Source: Halalkaliarchaeum sp. AArc-CO
GTDB taxonomy: Archaea; Halobacteriota; Halobacteria; Halobacteriales; Haloferacaceae
Length of the DNA: 64,000 nt
Direction of reading: 5' to 3'
NCBI RefSeq assembly: GCF_024972735.1
Contig: NZ_CP087723.1
Coordinates: forward strand, 1,984,001-2,048,000
Position numbers and translations under genes: made by a program. Every line of letters starts with the position of its first letter. Positions within the stretch are counted from its first letter, which is position 1. Shown here in pieces: positions 25,225-34,280 of the stretch. The notes beneath the pieces are model-generated. The model searched no databases and had not been told where the DNA came from. It worked only from the letters and a program-made list of their open reading frames with translations.

Positions 25225-25809
25225 ATGTACAAACGCGTACGACTCAAGGACACGGTCGAAGTTCCGCCGAAACATCTGGCGGACGTCACCCCCCAGCGGG
25301 TGAAGGCCCTGTTGCAGGAGAAGCTCGAGGGACGAATGGACGAGGACGTCGGGAGCGTCGTGAGCGTCGTCGACGTGCACGACATCGGCGACGGCGCCGT
25401 GCTGCCGAACCGTCCGGGAGTGTACTACGAGGCGGAGTTCGACGCCATCACCTACGATCCGGAGATGCAGGAGGTCGTCGACGGCACCGTCGTCGAGGTG
25501 GTCGAGTTCGGCGCCTTCGTCGGTATCGGTCCGGTCGACGGGCTGTTGCACGTCTCGCAGATCTCCGACGAGTATCTCGCCTACGACGGAGCGAACCAGC
25601 AGCTCGCCTCCAGCGAGTCGGACCAGTCGCTCGGGGTCGACGATCCCGTCCGCGTCCGGATCGTCACCAAGAGTATCGACGAGCGGAACCCCCGAGACTC
25701 GAAGATCGGTCTGACGGCGAAACAGCCCGGACTGGGCAAACACGAGTGGCTCGAGAAGGCCCGCCGTCGCCGCGAGCAGGAGGGCGAAGCCTCGGCGGGG
25801 GACGAATAG
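25225..25809 (+). CDS. rpoE1: DNA-directed RNA polymerase subunit E' (Rpo7)
   Basis: 194-aa stalk subunit of archaeal RNA polymerase, homologue of eukaryotic Rpb7. The N-terminal tip domain (MYKRVRLKDTVEVPPKHLAD) and the C-terminal S1 RNA-binding domain (GTVVEVVEFGAFVGIGPVDG, LLHVSQISDEYLAYD) are both present. GAGGT at 25208-25212 may serve as ribosome-binding site. The spacer of 170 bp after the PIN gene contains a TATA-like GATTATACG at 25122-25130, so the rpoE1 group may have its own promoter. The stop abuts the Spt4 start. Confidence 0.96.
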   Translation: MYKRVRLKDTVEVPPKHLADVTPQRVKALLQEKLEGRMDEDVGSVVSVVDVHDIGDGAVLPNRPGVYYEAEFDAITYDPEMQEVVDGTVVEVVEFGAFVGIGPVDGLLHVSQISDEYLAYDGANQQLASSESDQSLGVDDPVRVRIVTKSIDERNPRDSKIGLTAKQPGLGKHEWLEKARRRREQEGEASAGDE

Positions 25810-26007
25810 ATGGCCTCCGATCGCCTCGCGTGTCGGGAGTGTCACTTCGTCAACCACGGCGACGCCCAGAGCTGCAAGCTGTGTGGCTCCTCGTCGCTGA
25901 CGGAAGACTGGGCCGGCTACGTCGTCATCACCCACCCCGAACAAAGCGAGATCGCCGACGAGATGAACGTCACCGAACCCGGAAGTTACGCCCTGAAAGT
26001 CCGGTAG
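25810..26007 (+). CDS. spt4: Transcription elongation factor Spt4 (RpoE'')
   Basis: 65-aa zinc protein that pairs with Spt5 to keep RNA polymerase elongating. The zinc ligands are Cys8, Cys11, Cys22 and Cys25 (LACRECHF, CKLCGS). The C-terminal part DWAGYVVITHPEQSEIADEM is the typical Spt5-facing strand. The ATG starts directly after the rpoE1 stop, and the next gene's GTG starts directly after its own stop. Confidence 0.95.
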   Translation: MASDRLACRECHFVNHGDAQSCKLCGSSSLTEDWAGYVVITHPEQSEIADEMNVTEPGSYALKVR

Positions 26008-26670
26008 GTGTCCGCCGTGGTCGACCTCCTGTCCGACGGCGGTACCGGCGCCCCCCTGTTGGGTCTTCCGGACGAACTTCGACCCGAGCTGAAGGACCCG
26101 CTCGGGCCGATTTACACCGACGCGAACGAGCTACTTGCTGCGATCGACGAGTTCGCCACCGAGCACGCCGACCGGGAGGGCGACGAGAGTGAGCCCGACG
26201 GCGCCACCGAGTCCGTCACTCGGACACCGAGGCTCGTCGCAGTCGGCGACGTCGTCACCGCCCACCTGCTGGACGCCGGCCGTCGTCCGGACCTCGCGGT
26301 GGTCGACGGGCGGACGGAACGGGAAACCGCACCCGAGCCCGTGCTCGAGGCGATCGAGGGGGCGAGCAACGACGCCGACAGCCGAACGGTCGAAAACCCC
26401 GCCGCAGTGTTGCGCCGCGAACTGCTCGAGGCGCTCCACGAGGGACTTTCCTCGCCGAACCCCACGATCCTTCGCGTCGACGGCGAGGAGGACCTCGCGG
26501 CGCTTCCCGCCGTGCTCGCGGTCCCCGTCGGATCGAGCGTGGTGTACGGACAGCCCGGTGAGGGGATGGTGCACGTCGCCGTCACCGAGACGGTGAAACG
26601 CGACGTCCGCAGGTTGCTCTCCCGGTTCGACGGCGACACCCGGACCGCGTTTCGCCTCCTCGAATCGTAG
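26008..26670 (+). CDS. GTP-dependent dephospho-CoA kinase (DUF359 family)
   Basis: 220-aa archaeal enzyme that makes CoA from dephospho-CoA with GTP, the last step of CoA synthesis. Family blocks seen are LVAVGDVVTAHLLDAG, PDLAVVDGRTER, VENPAAVLRREL and LRVDGEEDLAALPAV with YGQPGEGMV. The start is GTG, abutting the spt4 stop, so the three genes rpoE1, spt4 and this one form one unit. The N-terminus carries about 40 residues before the core, in keeping with the family. Confidence 0.9.
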   Translation: MSAVVDLLSDGGTGAPLLGLPDELRPELKDPLGPIYTDANELLAAIDEFATEHADREGDESEPDGATESVTRTPRLVAVGDVVTAHLLDAGRRPDLAVVDGRTERETAPEPVLEAIEGASNDADSRTVENPAAVLRRELLEALHEGLSSPNPTILRVDGEEDLAALPAVLAVPVGSSVVYGQPGEGMVHVAVTETVKRDVRRLLSRFDGDTRTAFRLLES

Positions 26671-26748
26671 TGGACGGTACACGCTCGAGCGACACGTTCT
26701 GTTTTCCCCGCCGACACGGCTTTGTCGGTGCCGGAACGCGAATCCCGT

Positions 26749-27852
26749 ATGGGCGATTCCGAACAACCGGGGCTGACGCTGGACGGAAGTGTCGGGGGCG
26801 GACAGTACTTCCGGTCCGCGCTGTCGTTTTCGGTGCTGACCGGCCGGCGCGTCGAGATACGGGACGTTCGCGGAGCACGCGAGAATCCGGGCCTGAAACC
26901 ACAGCACGTCGCCGCTGCCGAGGCGCTGTCGTCGATCGCAGGCGCGGAGATCGACGGTGTCGAACGTGGAAGTCGAACCGTCTCGTTCGTCCCGGGGGAA
27001 GTACGTCCGGGACGGTACACCGTCGAGATCGAAACCGCCGGCAGCGCGCCGCTGGTCGTCGACGCGGTGTTGCCCCTTTCACTCGTCGCTCGGGGACCAG
27101 TACGACTGCGGGTAACAGGCGGAACCGACGTGAAATGGTCACCGCCGCTTTCGTATCTCCGCCGGGTGAAGCTGCCGCTCCTCCGTGAGGCGGGACTGCT
27201 GGCGTCAGTTGACGTCGGGAGGCGCGGATTCTATCCGGTTGGCGGCGGGGACGTGACGCTGTCGATCGGCCCTTCGACCCCTGCACCGCTCGAATTGGAC
27301 GAATCTGGCGAACGCCGAGGGATCAGGGCGCTTTCGACTGTCTCCGAGGATCTTTCCGACGCTGACGTCGCAGAGCGCCTCGCCGACGCCGCACTCGAAC
27401 AGGTCGACGACGACTGGACCGTGCTCGAACGCACCGTGAGCTACGTCGACAGCGACGCCACAGGGGCGGTGATCGTGCTGGTCGCAGAACACGAAGCCGG
27501 GACCGACCCACCGGCATCGGAAGCGGCCGACGCCGGATTCGGGCCGACGTGTCGGTTCGGGACCAGCGCGCTCGGGGAACCCGGTGTTCCCGCAGAACGG
27601 GTCGGGCGCGACGCGGTCGACGCCCTCCAGGAACCGATCGACGCCGGAGCGACCGTCGACGTCCACCTCGCCGACCAGTTGCTCCCGTTTCTCGCCGTCG
27701 CCGGCGGAGCGTTCCGAGCACCGCGGCTCACCGAGCATCTCGAGACCCACCTGAAACTGCTCGAGACGTTCGGGGCTCCCGTCGAATGGAACAAACGGGA
27801 CAACGGGACGGTGGACGTTTCCGCACCCGGAAAGCTCCCCGATCAGTGGTGA
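26749..27852 (+). CDS. rtcA: RNA 3'-terminal phosphate cyclase
   Basis: 367-aa RtcA, which converts RNA 3'-phosphate ends to 2',3'-cyclic phosphates through an enzyme-AMP intermediate. Family blocks are DGSVGGGQYFRSAL near 14-27, GLKPQHVAAAEAL, GGTDVKWSPPLSY, and the catalytic histidine near 306 in VHLADQLLPFLAVAGG. There is an acidic segment near 235-245. I chose the ATG at 26749; an earlier in-frame codon adds nine residues without similarity. It follows the CoA kinase after 78 bp. Confidence 0.93.
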   Translation: MGDSEQPGLTLDGSVGGGQYFRSALSFSVLTGRRVEIRDVRGARENPGLKPQHVAAAEALSSIAGAEIDGVERGSRTVSFVPGEVRPGRYTVEIETAGSAPLVVDAVLPLSLVARGPVRLRVTGGTDVKWSPPLSYLRRVKLPLLREAGLLASVDVGRRGFYPVGGGDVTLSIGPSTPAPLELDESGERRGIRALSTVSEDLSDADVAERLADAALEQVDDDWTVLERTVSYVDSDATGAVIVLVAEHEAGTDPPASEAADAGFGPTCRFGTSALGEPGVPAERVGRDAVDALQEPIDAGATVDVHLADQLLPFLAVAGGAFRAPRLTEHLETHLKLLETFGAPVEWNKRDNGTVDVSAPGKLPDQW

Positions 27853-28098
27853 TCGCCGTCGTCGGGTATTTCGTGTTTATTGGTAGCGATACACAATAGT
27901 TGCCTCCACGCATACGTTGCGGTGTGTCGGAACGTACAACACTCGAGTTGGGGTTCAGGCTAGTGAGAGGAACAACCGGGACGAACGAACCGGACGGCTC
28001 CCCGGACGGACAAATCGGGTGGGACGACTGAGATTCATAGGTGACGCCGACAGGAACCAACTTTCAAGACCACACGCATCCAACCGCCGAATACCGCT

Positions 28099-29235
28099 AT
28101 GAATATCACTGATATTGCTGTCGAGGAGTACGTCGAGGTCGATGCCTCCACTCGCCTCGGGAAAATTCGGTCTATCTTCGAAGAAAAGAACCCCAAAGGG
28201 ATCGTCGTCACCGAGGACGGGGAGTACGCAGGAGTCATCGGGGAACGGGACCTCATCAAGTCGCGGATCGAGGACGACACGAAGGCGTCGGTCGTGATGA
28301 AAAACGCCCCGCGGGTGAAGCGAACCGAGCACGTTCGCGAGGTTGCGCGGATCCTCGTCGAGGGGAACGTCAAGATCGCGCCCGTCTACGAGGGGGAGAA
28401 GCTCTACGGGATCGTCACGGAAGACGGCATCCTCGAGGCCGTACTCGACAACCTGGATGCGATCACCGTCGAGCAGATCTACACGAAAGACGTCGTCACG
28501 ATCACCGAGGAAGGACACGTCGGGCAGGCGATCAATCGGCTACGCGAAAACGGCATCTCCAGGCTGCCCGTGCTCAACGAGAACGATCGGTTGACCGGGG
28601 TGATCACGACCCACGACATCGTCGAGTTCGTGATCCGGGGCGAGAACCGGCTCGGACGGCACGACCGGTCGGGCGACACCGACCGGATGCTCGACATCCC
28701 CGTCTACGATCTGATGTCCAACCCCGTCTTGACGGCCACGCCAGAGGAGACCGTGAAAGCCGCCGTCGAGCGGATGTTCGAAAACGACATCGCGGGCCTG
28801 ATCGTCAGCGACGACGGCGACGCCGTCGACGGCGTCGTGACGAAGACGGACGTCCTCAGGGCACTGACGTTCACGGAGGAGGAGTCGATGGACGTCCAGA
28901 TCACCAACATCGCACTTCTGGACACCATCTCCCGGGAACACATCGTCGAGTCGATCGAATCCGTCTCCGAGAAGTACCAGGAGATGGCCGTCCACCACGC
29001 CCACGTGCGGTTCCACGAGCACAAGGAGAAGCTTCGCGGCACCCCGTTGCTCCAGTGTCAGATCCGGCTCCGAACGAGCGAGGGACAGGTCGCCGGCTCG
29101 GGCGAGGGATACGGTTCCGAACACGCGTTCCACGTCGCACTCGACAAACTCGAACGCAACGTCCTCGAAATGAAGGGATTCAAAGCCGACGAGGAGTACC
29201 GCGGGCAGCTTCTCCGGAAGCTCGGCGAACTGTAG
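28099..29235 (+). CDS. Four-CBS-domain protein
   Basis: 378-aa protein with two Bateman modules. CBS repeats lie at about 1-55, 62-120, 125-185 and 202-260; marks include GIVVTEDGEYAGVIGERDL, GISRLPVLNENDRLTGVITTHDI and AGLIVSDDGDAVDGVVTKTDVL. The last 115 residues form an alpha/beta domain (HHAHVRFHEHKEKLRGTP, HAFHVALDKLERNVL) that resembles a ribosome-associated HPF-like fold, which is my inference. CBS pairs usually sense adenine nucleotides or SAM. The gene stands alone after a 246-bp spacer. Confidence 0.9.
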   Translation: MNITDIAVEEYVEVDASTRLGKIRSIFEEKNPKGIVVTEDGEYAGVIGERDLIKSRIEDDTKASVVMKNAPRVKRTEHVREVARILVEGNVKIAPVYEGEKLYGIVTEDGILEAVLDNLDAITVEQIYTKDVVTITEEGHVGQAINRLRENGISRLPVLNENDRLTGVITTHDIVEFVIRGENRLGRHDRSGDTDRMLDIPVYDLMSNPVLTATPEETVKAAVERMFENDIAGLIVSDDGDAVDGVVTKTDVLRALTFTEEESMDVQITNIALLDTISREHIVESIESVSEKYQEMAVHHAHVRFHEHKEKLRGTPLLQCQIRLRTSEGQVAGSGEGYGSEHAFHVALDKLERNVLEMKGFKADEEYRGQLLRKLGEL

Positions 29236-29279
29236 GTTTCTTCCCCGGTGCTTTCGTTCGGACGGAATCGGCGCAACGG

Positions 29280-29287
29280 TTTTTACG
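29280..29287 (+). promoter_or_regulatory. TATA-like box for the small gene at 29313
   Basis: GGTTTTTACG around 29278-29287 lies about 28 bp before the ATG at 29313, the spacing expected of a leaderless haloarchaeal gene. Confidence 0.45.
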
Positions 29288-29312
29288 ACTGACTGAATGG
29301 TTCAAAACGACC

Positions 29313-29510
29313 ATGAATCAGCGTTCGCGCCGGTTACGGCTCGCCGAATGGGCCGATCTCGTCGACGAGGAACTACCGGAACGGGCGCTCGAACGTCCCA
29401 CGCTGTCGGCGTTCCCGGACGGCCATTCGGACAGCGAGGACGACGGGGACGGCCGAGACACCCGAAACCCCCGGGGGGACGGACGTGGACTGCACCGACG
29501 TTCGAGGTAG
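29313..29510 (+). CDS. Possible 65-aa protein upstream of hef
   Basis: A 65-codon frame begins MNQRSRRLRLAEWADLVDEE and continues with an acidic/basic, probably disordered tail. The N-terminal 30 residues read like a helix with haloarchaeal acidity, and a TATA-like element lies at leaderless distance. No family is recognised. It ends 63 bp before hef on the same strand, so it may share its transcript. The short length keeps confidence moderate. Confidence 0.45.
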   Translation: MNQRSRRLRLAEWADLVDEELPERALERPTLSAFPDGHSDSEDDGDGRDTRNPRGDGRGLHRRSR

Positions 29511-29573
29511 CCGCCGGTTCACTTCCGCCGCGCTTGGGGAACCCTTTTCGAGGAAGCCGCCATAGACCCGACG

Positions 29574-32090
29574 ATGGCGGCCACCGAAGACGTCGCGTAC
29601 GTGGAGCATCCCCTTTTGCCCCCCGGGCTCGTCGAGCGCCGCCGCTACCAGCTCGAACTGGCCGGCCAGGCGCGGTCCGAACACACCCTTGTCTGTCTGC
29701 CGACCGGTCTGGGAAAGACGACGGTGAGTTTGCTCGTGACCGCCGAGCGGCTCCACGAGCGCGGCGGGACCGCGCTGTTTCTCGCGCCGACGAAGCCGCT
29801 CGTGACACAGCACGCCGAGTTCTACCGCCAGGCACTCGAGATCCCCGACGACGAGATCGTGGTGTTCACCGGCGAGGTCAGCCCCGACGACCGCGGCGAC
29901 CTGTTCGACCGGGCACAGGTCGTGATCGCGACGCCGCAGGTCATCGAAAACGACCTGGTCGGCAATCGGATCGACCTCGCGGACGTCACACACCTCACCT
30001 TCGACGAATGTCACCGGGCGACCGGCGACTACTCGTACGTGTACATCGCCGAGCGGTACCACGCCGACGCCGACGATCCCCTGGTCACGGCGATGTCGGC
30101 CTCCCCCGGCGGCGACGGCGAGGAGATTCGGACGGTCTGTGAGAACCTCGGCGTCGGGAACGTGGCGGTGATGACCGAGGAGGACGCGGACGTCGACGAG
30201 TACACACACGACACGGACGTCGAGTGGATCGAGGTGGAGCTCCCGGAGACGGTGATCGAGATCCGGGACGCGCTCAACGAGGTGATCGAAGACCGGCTGG
30301 AGAAGCTGAAGGCGCTCGGGGTGACGGAGTCGACCTCGCCGGACCTCTCACAGAAGCAGCTCAACCGGATGCGGGGGAAGCTCCAGAAGATGATGGACGC
30401 CGACCAGTCGGAAGGCTACAAGGGGATCTCCACGCACGCAGAGGTGATGAAACTCCGTCGGGCGGTCGAACTCGTCGAGACGCAAAGCGTCGACGCCTTA
30501 TGTCGGTACTTCGAGCGCCAGCGACAGGCCGCCCGTTCGTCGGGCGCCTCGAAGGCGAGCCAGCGTCTCGTCTCGGAGCCGAAAGTGAGGGAGGCGATGC
30601 GGAAGGCCGAGTCGTTCGACGGCACCCACCCGAAGTTCTCCCGGACGCGCATTCTGCTGGCCGAAACCCTGGGCATCGGCGGGGGGGAGCGCGTCATCGT
30701 GTTTACAGAGTCACGCGACACAGCGGAGGCGCTTACGGAGTTCCTCGGGGAACATTTCGACGTCCACCGGTTCGTCGGACAGGGCGACAAGGAGGGCTCG
30801 GACGGCATGACGCAGACCCAGCAGGCCGAGACGCTTTCGGCGTTCCGGAACGGGGAGTTCGAGGTTCTCGTCTCGACGTCGGTCGCCGAGGAAGGGCTGG
30901 ACGTCCCGGAGGTTGACCTCGTGTTGTTCTTCGAGCCAGTCCCGACGGCGATCCGGTCGATCCAGCGGAAGGGTCGCACTGGACGGCAGGCAGCCGGGCG
31001 CGTGGTCGTGTTGATGGCGAAGGACACCCGCGACGAGGCGTTCTTCTGGATCGCCCGGCGGCGGGAACAGCGGATGGAATCGGAACTCCGGGAGCTCAAG
31101 GAGTCGGCCAACGAGATTCAAAAGGAGCTTCCGGGCGAGGGCGGCAACGACGGCGATAATGGCGACGACGACGGCGGCAATGGCGACGACGACGGCGGCA
31201 ACGGCGACGAACACGTGGGCAAGGAAGCCGAGGGCGACTACGACGGGGACAGGCAGCCTGGACTCTCCGATTTCACAACCGGGTCGGGAACGCCAGCGGA
31301 CAGTAGCGACGGCGAAACACCCGAAGACGGAGCCACCGGAGACGACAACGACGAGGAACGCGGTAGCGCCAGTGCGGACAGCAGTGGCGGTGCGGGCGAG
31401 GAGGACGGAATCGTCGCGACCGCCGAGCGCGACGACGGGGTCGAAATCGTCATCGACCAGCGCGAACTCGACTCTCACATCGCCCGGGACCTCTCGACTC
31501 GCGAGGGGATCCACACCCGGCTGGAGACGCTGTCGGTGGGCGATTACGTGCTGTCGGACCGGGTCGCCGTCGAGCGGAAGTCAGTCGACGACTTCCTCGA
31601 TACGTTGACGGGCGGCGACCGGTCGCTGTTCGACCAGGCCGGCGACCTGGCTCGCAACTACTCGCGACCGGTGGTGATATTGGAGGGCGAGACCGACCTG
31701 TACGGAGCGCGCAACGTCCATCCGAACGCGATCCGGGGGGCGCTCGCGAGTCTGGCGATCGATTTCGACGTGAGCGTGCTCCGGACCGAGGACGCCGAGG
31801 GGACGGCAAACATGCTCGAGACGATCGCCAGGCGGGAACAGGAGGACCGCGACCGTGCTGTAAGCGTCCACGGGGAGAAGGGGAGCAAAACGCTTCCCGA
31901 ACAGCAGGAGTACGTCGTCTCCGCGATCGCCGACATCGGTCCGATCACGGCCAGGGGACTGCTGGAGGCGTTCGGCAGCGTCGAAGCCGTGATGACTGCA
32001 GAGAAAGACGACCTCCGTGAGGTCGACGGCGTCGGCGAGGTCACGGCAGACAGGATTCGGGAGGTCGTCGCGAGCGAGTACGTCCGGTGA
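29574..32090 (+). CDS. hef: Hef: FANCM-type helicase fused to XPF-type nuclease
   Basis: 838-aa Hef, which processes stalled replication forks and branched DNA. The superfamily 2 helicase covers about 20-510: Walker A PTGLGKTT (43-50), DECH box near 143-146, motif VSTSVAEEGLDVPEVDL, and QRKGRTGR. An acidic Gly/Asp linker of about 95 residues follows (about 520-615). The XPF/ERCC4 nuclease domain has the catalytic AVERKSVDDFL near 664-674. Tandem helix-hairpin-helix motifs end the protein (GPITARGLLEAFGS, VDGVGEVTADRI). All parts are intact. Confidence 0.95.
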   Translation: MAATEDVAYVEHPLLPPGLVERRRYQLELAGQARSEHTLVCLPTGLGKTTVSLLVTAERLHERGGTALFLAPTKPLVTQHAEFYRQALEIPDDEIVVFTGEVSPDDRGDLFDRAQVVIATPQVIENDLVGNRIDLADVTHLTFDECHRATGDYSYVYIAERYHADADDPLVTAMSASPGGDGEEIRTVCENLGVGNVAVMTEEDADVDEYTHDTDVEWIEVELPETVIEIRDALNEVIEDRLEKLKALGVTESTSPDLSQKQLNRMRGKLQKMMDADQSEGYKGISTHAEVMKLRRAVELVETQSVDALCRYFERQRQAARSSGASKASQRLVSEPKVREAMRKAESFDGTHPKFSRTRILLAETLGIGGGERVIVFTESRDTAEALTEFLGEHFDVHRFVGQGDKEGSDGMTQTQQAETLSAFRNGEFEVLVSTSVAEEGLDVPEVDLVLFFEPVPTAIRSIQRKGRTGRQAAGRVVVLMAKDTRDEAFFWIARRREQRMESELRELKESANEIQKELPGEGGNDGDNGDDDGGNGDDDGGNGDEHVGKEAEGDYDGDRQPGLSDFTTGSGTPADSSDGETPEDGATGDDNDEERGSASADSSGGAGEEDGIVATAERDDGVEIVIDQRELDSHIARDLSTREGIHTRLETLSVGDYVLSDRVAVERKSVDDFLDTLTGGDRSLFDQAGDLARNYSRPVVILEGETDLYGARNVHPNAIRGALASLAIDFDVSVLRTEDAEGTANMLETIARREQEDRDRAVSVHGEKGSKTLPEQQEYVVSAIADIGPITARGLLEAFGSVEAVMTAEKDDLREVDGVGEVTADRIREVVASEYVR
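31161..31202. repeat. 21-bp tandem repeat in the Hef linker
   Basis: Two units encoding GDDDGGN, at 31161-31181 and 31182-31202, differ only in the last base. Related Gly/Asp/Asn codons flank them. They fall in the unstructured linker between helicase and nuclease. Confidence 0.8.
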
Positions 32091-32149
32091 GCTGTGTCGG
32101 ACCGTCGAAGAAACCTACTCGATCGGTTCGTCGGGTTCGTCGAACCGGA

Positions 32150-32482
32150 CTACTCCACCGGATCGTTGGTCTCGTCGAGCCTGACGACCGTCGGGTCAGG
32201 AATCTCGTCGTCGTACAGGCCGTACGCCATTATGATGACCCGATCGCCGACCGCAGCCAGCCGGGCGGCCGCGCCGTTGAGACAGACCTCGCCGGCGTCG
32301 CCGGGGATCGTGTACGTCTCGAACCGCTCGCCGTTGTCGACGTTCACGACCTGCACCTTCTCGTGTACCGCGATGTCGGCCGCCTCCAGCAGCGACCGAT
32401 CGATCGTGATACTCCCCTCGTACTCCTTTTCAGTCTGTGTCACCCGAGCGTGGTGGAGTTTCGCCCGCAGTCCCTGGCGCAT
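32150..32482 (-). CDS. panD: Aspartate 1-decarboxylase, bacterial pyruvoyl type (PanD)
   Basis: 110-aa protein that aligns with bacterial PanD, which makes beta-alanine from aspartate for pantothenate and CoA. The self-cleavage site is Gly23-Ser24 in YEGSITID, whose Ser becomes the pyruvoyl group. Other PanD marks are Lys8 (LRAKLHHARVT), NGERFETYTI with the catalytic Arg/Tyr region, VCLNGAAARL, and VGDRVIIMAYG. Bacterial PanD has about 126 aa; this one lacks part of the C-terminal tail only. Archaea mostly make beta-alanine with a PLP enzyme (MfnA type), so the gene probably came by transfer. It sits between hef and a potassium channel gene. Confidence 0.88.
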   Translation of the reverse strand: MRQGLRAKLHHARVTQTEKEYEGSITIDRSLLEAADIAVHEKVQVVNVDNGERFETYTIPGDAGEVCLNGAAARLAAVGDRVIIMAYGLYDDEIPDPTVVRLDETNDPVE

Positions 32483-32517
32483 TGTCGGCGCAACGCTGGA
32501 CGGGGGGATAATTCCTG

Positions 32518-34143
32518 TTATTCGTCGGTTACCACGTGGGGTTCGATTTCGTCGATCATCGGATCCGTCCCGGCGACCAGCAGGTGATCCCCCTCCTCGA
32601 GTTCGAAGTGGGGGGAAACGTCGGGGTCAAGTTCCCCGTTGCGCTCCACCGCGATCACCAGCCGACCCGAGTCGCCGATTTCCGTTTCAGCGATTGTGCG
32701 TCCGACGAACTCGTCTGCCTCGATCCTGACGACCTTCATCTGTCTGTCGTAGGAAAGTATCTGCTCCCTGAGAACCTCGAGTGCGAGTATCCGCCCGCTT
32801 ATTTCCGGAAGGCTCAAAACGTAATCTGCGCCGGCGCGGCGGACCTTGGTCGCGTTCGCCGGATCTGCGATACGCACGAGCGTGTCCAGGTCCGAGGATA
32901 GCTCCGTAGCCAAAAGCGTCGCGAGAATCGTCTCGTCGTCGTCAGCAATTGCCAGGACCAGCACGGTCGACTCTTCGATTCCGGCGCGTCGAAGCGTCTC
33001 CTCGTCGGTGACGTCACCGATAACGTCGACTCCCTCGAGATCCGCTCGGTCGATAACCGTACACTCGATCCTGAACTCGTCGAGTTCCTCGACGATGGTA
33101 GCGCCAACTTCTCCATACCCTGCGACGATGGCCTTCGCGTCCATCGGACGGCCCCGGTAGGTCTCCTCTTCAATCTCCCGGAGCGCGTCGGTGGGACCGG
33201 CGACGAGCAGGACGGTGTCCTCGTCGACGACGGTATCGGGAGCCGGTTCGTCGAGGAACTCACCCTCCGTCCAGAGCCCGAGGATCCTGACGTCGGCATC
33301 GAGATCAGTGTCGATCGACTCGATCGATTCCCCACAGATCGGGCTGTCCTCGAACACGGACAGTTCGAGCAGACACAGGTCCTCCCCCAGTGAGATTCTG
33401 TCGCTGGCGCCCGACCGCGTTTCCGCCCGGATCCGTTCTGCGATCCGCTTGCCGAGGAGGTGCCGCGGCGTCATGACTGTGTCAGCTCCGGCGTACCGGA
33501 GGTACTGTTCGTACCCGATGTCGCTCACGAGAACGATCGTTCGCACGTCCTCGTTGACTTCCCTGACGGCGAGTACTGCGCTTGCTGTCCGTTCGTCAAC
33601 GGTGTCGACGACGACTGACCGCGCCCTGTTGACGCCCGCGCGCTCCAGCGACTCTGCGGAGGTCGGGTCGCCGTGAACAACGGTGATCCCTCGACCGTGG
33701 AGTTCGAGCGCACGCTCTTCGTCGGGTTCGAGGAGCACGTAGTCGGTACCGCGCGCTTCGAGTTCGTCCACCAACCGTTCGCCCTGCTGCACTGCACCGG
33801 AGATTACCACGTGCCCCGAGAGAGCAGTCTCCGCGGGAACCTCCGGCGACAGCGCCTCCTCGAGCACCGGGCGAAAGACGTACGGGACGACGATGAACAA
33901 GATGAGGAACGTCGATAGATCCATCAGCGAGACGAAGACGTTCGCCACGGGGGAGTCCCACGGGGAGTCCGAACCGTAGCCAGTCCCGGTGTAGGTCTCG
34001 ATGACCACCTGCAGCGAGTGGAGATACGTCGGTGATTCGCCCTCGAACGAGACCATGATGTAGTGGTATAGCACCGACGTAACGAGGATCAGCACGATGA
34101 CGGCGACGATCGTTTTCGCCGCTCGGCGCTTCCAGAGCTCCAT
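32518..34143 (-). CDS. Potassium channel with two RCK (TrkA) modules
   Basis: 541-aa ion channel. Two membrane helices (about 10-31 and 67-91) flank a pore helix and the selectivity filter TGTGYG at 52-57. Two cytoplasmic TrkA-N/TrkA-C units follow: RCK1 from about 109 (HVVISGAVQQG) and RCK2 from about 322 (AIVAGYGEVGATIVEE), each with an NAD-type Rossmann and a TrkA-C domain near 236-318 and 455-535. Tandem RCKs suggest gating by a nucleotide or ion. I chose the ATG at 34143, since MELWKRR precedes TM1 directly; an upstream in-frame start adds nine residues. Confidence 0.9.
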   Translation of the reverse strand: MELWKRRAAKTIVAVIVLILVTSVLYHYIMVSFEGESPTYLHSLQVVIETYTGTGYGSDSPWDSPVANVFVSLMDLSTFLILFIVVPYVFRPVLEEALSPEVPAETALSGHVVISGAVQQGERLVDELEARGTDYVLLEPDEERALELHGRGITVVHGDPTSAESLERAGVNRARSVVVDTVDERTASAVLAVREVNEDVRTIVLVSDIGYEQYLRYAGADTVMTPRHLLGKRIAERIRAETRSGASDRISLGEDLCLLELSVFEDSPICGESIESIDTDLDADVRILGLWTEGEFLDEPAPDTVVDEDTVLLVAGPTDALREIEEETYRGRPMDAKAIVAGYGEVGATIVEELDEFRIECTVIDRADLEGVDVIGDVTDEETLRRAGIEESTVLVLAIADDDETILATLLATELSSDLDTLVRIADPANATKVRRAGADYVLSLPEISGRILALEVLREQILSYDRQMKVVRIEADEFVGRTIAETEIGDSGRLVIAVERNGELDPDVSPHFELEEGDHLLVAGTDPMIDEIEPHVVTDE

Positions 34144-34280
34144 AGCTGGACGGTCACACGCCCGGGGCAAGAAACTATCCGGGGGTTTTGGGCGAGTTCA
34201 ATCCCGCTTAATTCGGTCAAATCCGCCTTGAGGGCCTCGACTACCTATAAGCTACCAGGCCTTCCGAACAGACTGCGATC

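Noticed and set aside
27853-28098. tRNA or small RNA gene in the 246-bp spacer
   Set aside because: A GGGTTCA-like stretch appears near 27950, but no cloverleaf stems or anticodon arm can be folded around it by eye.
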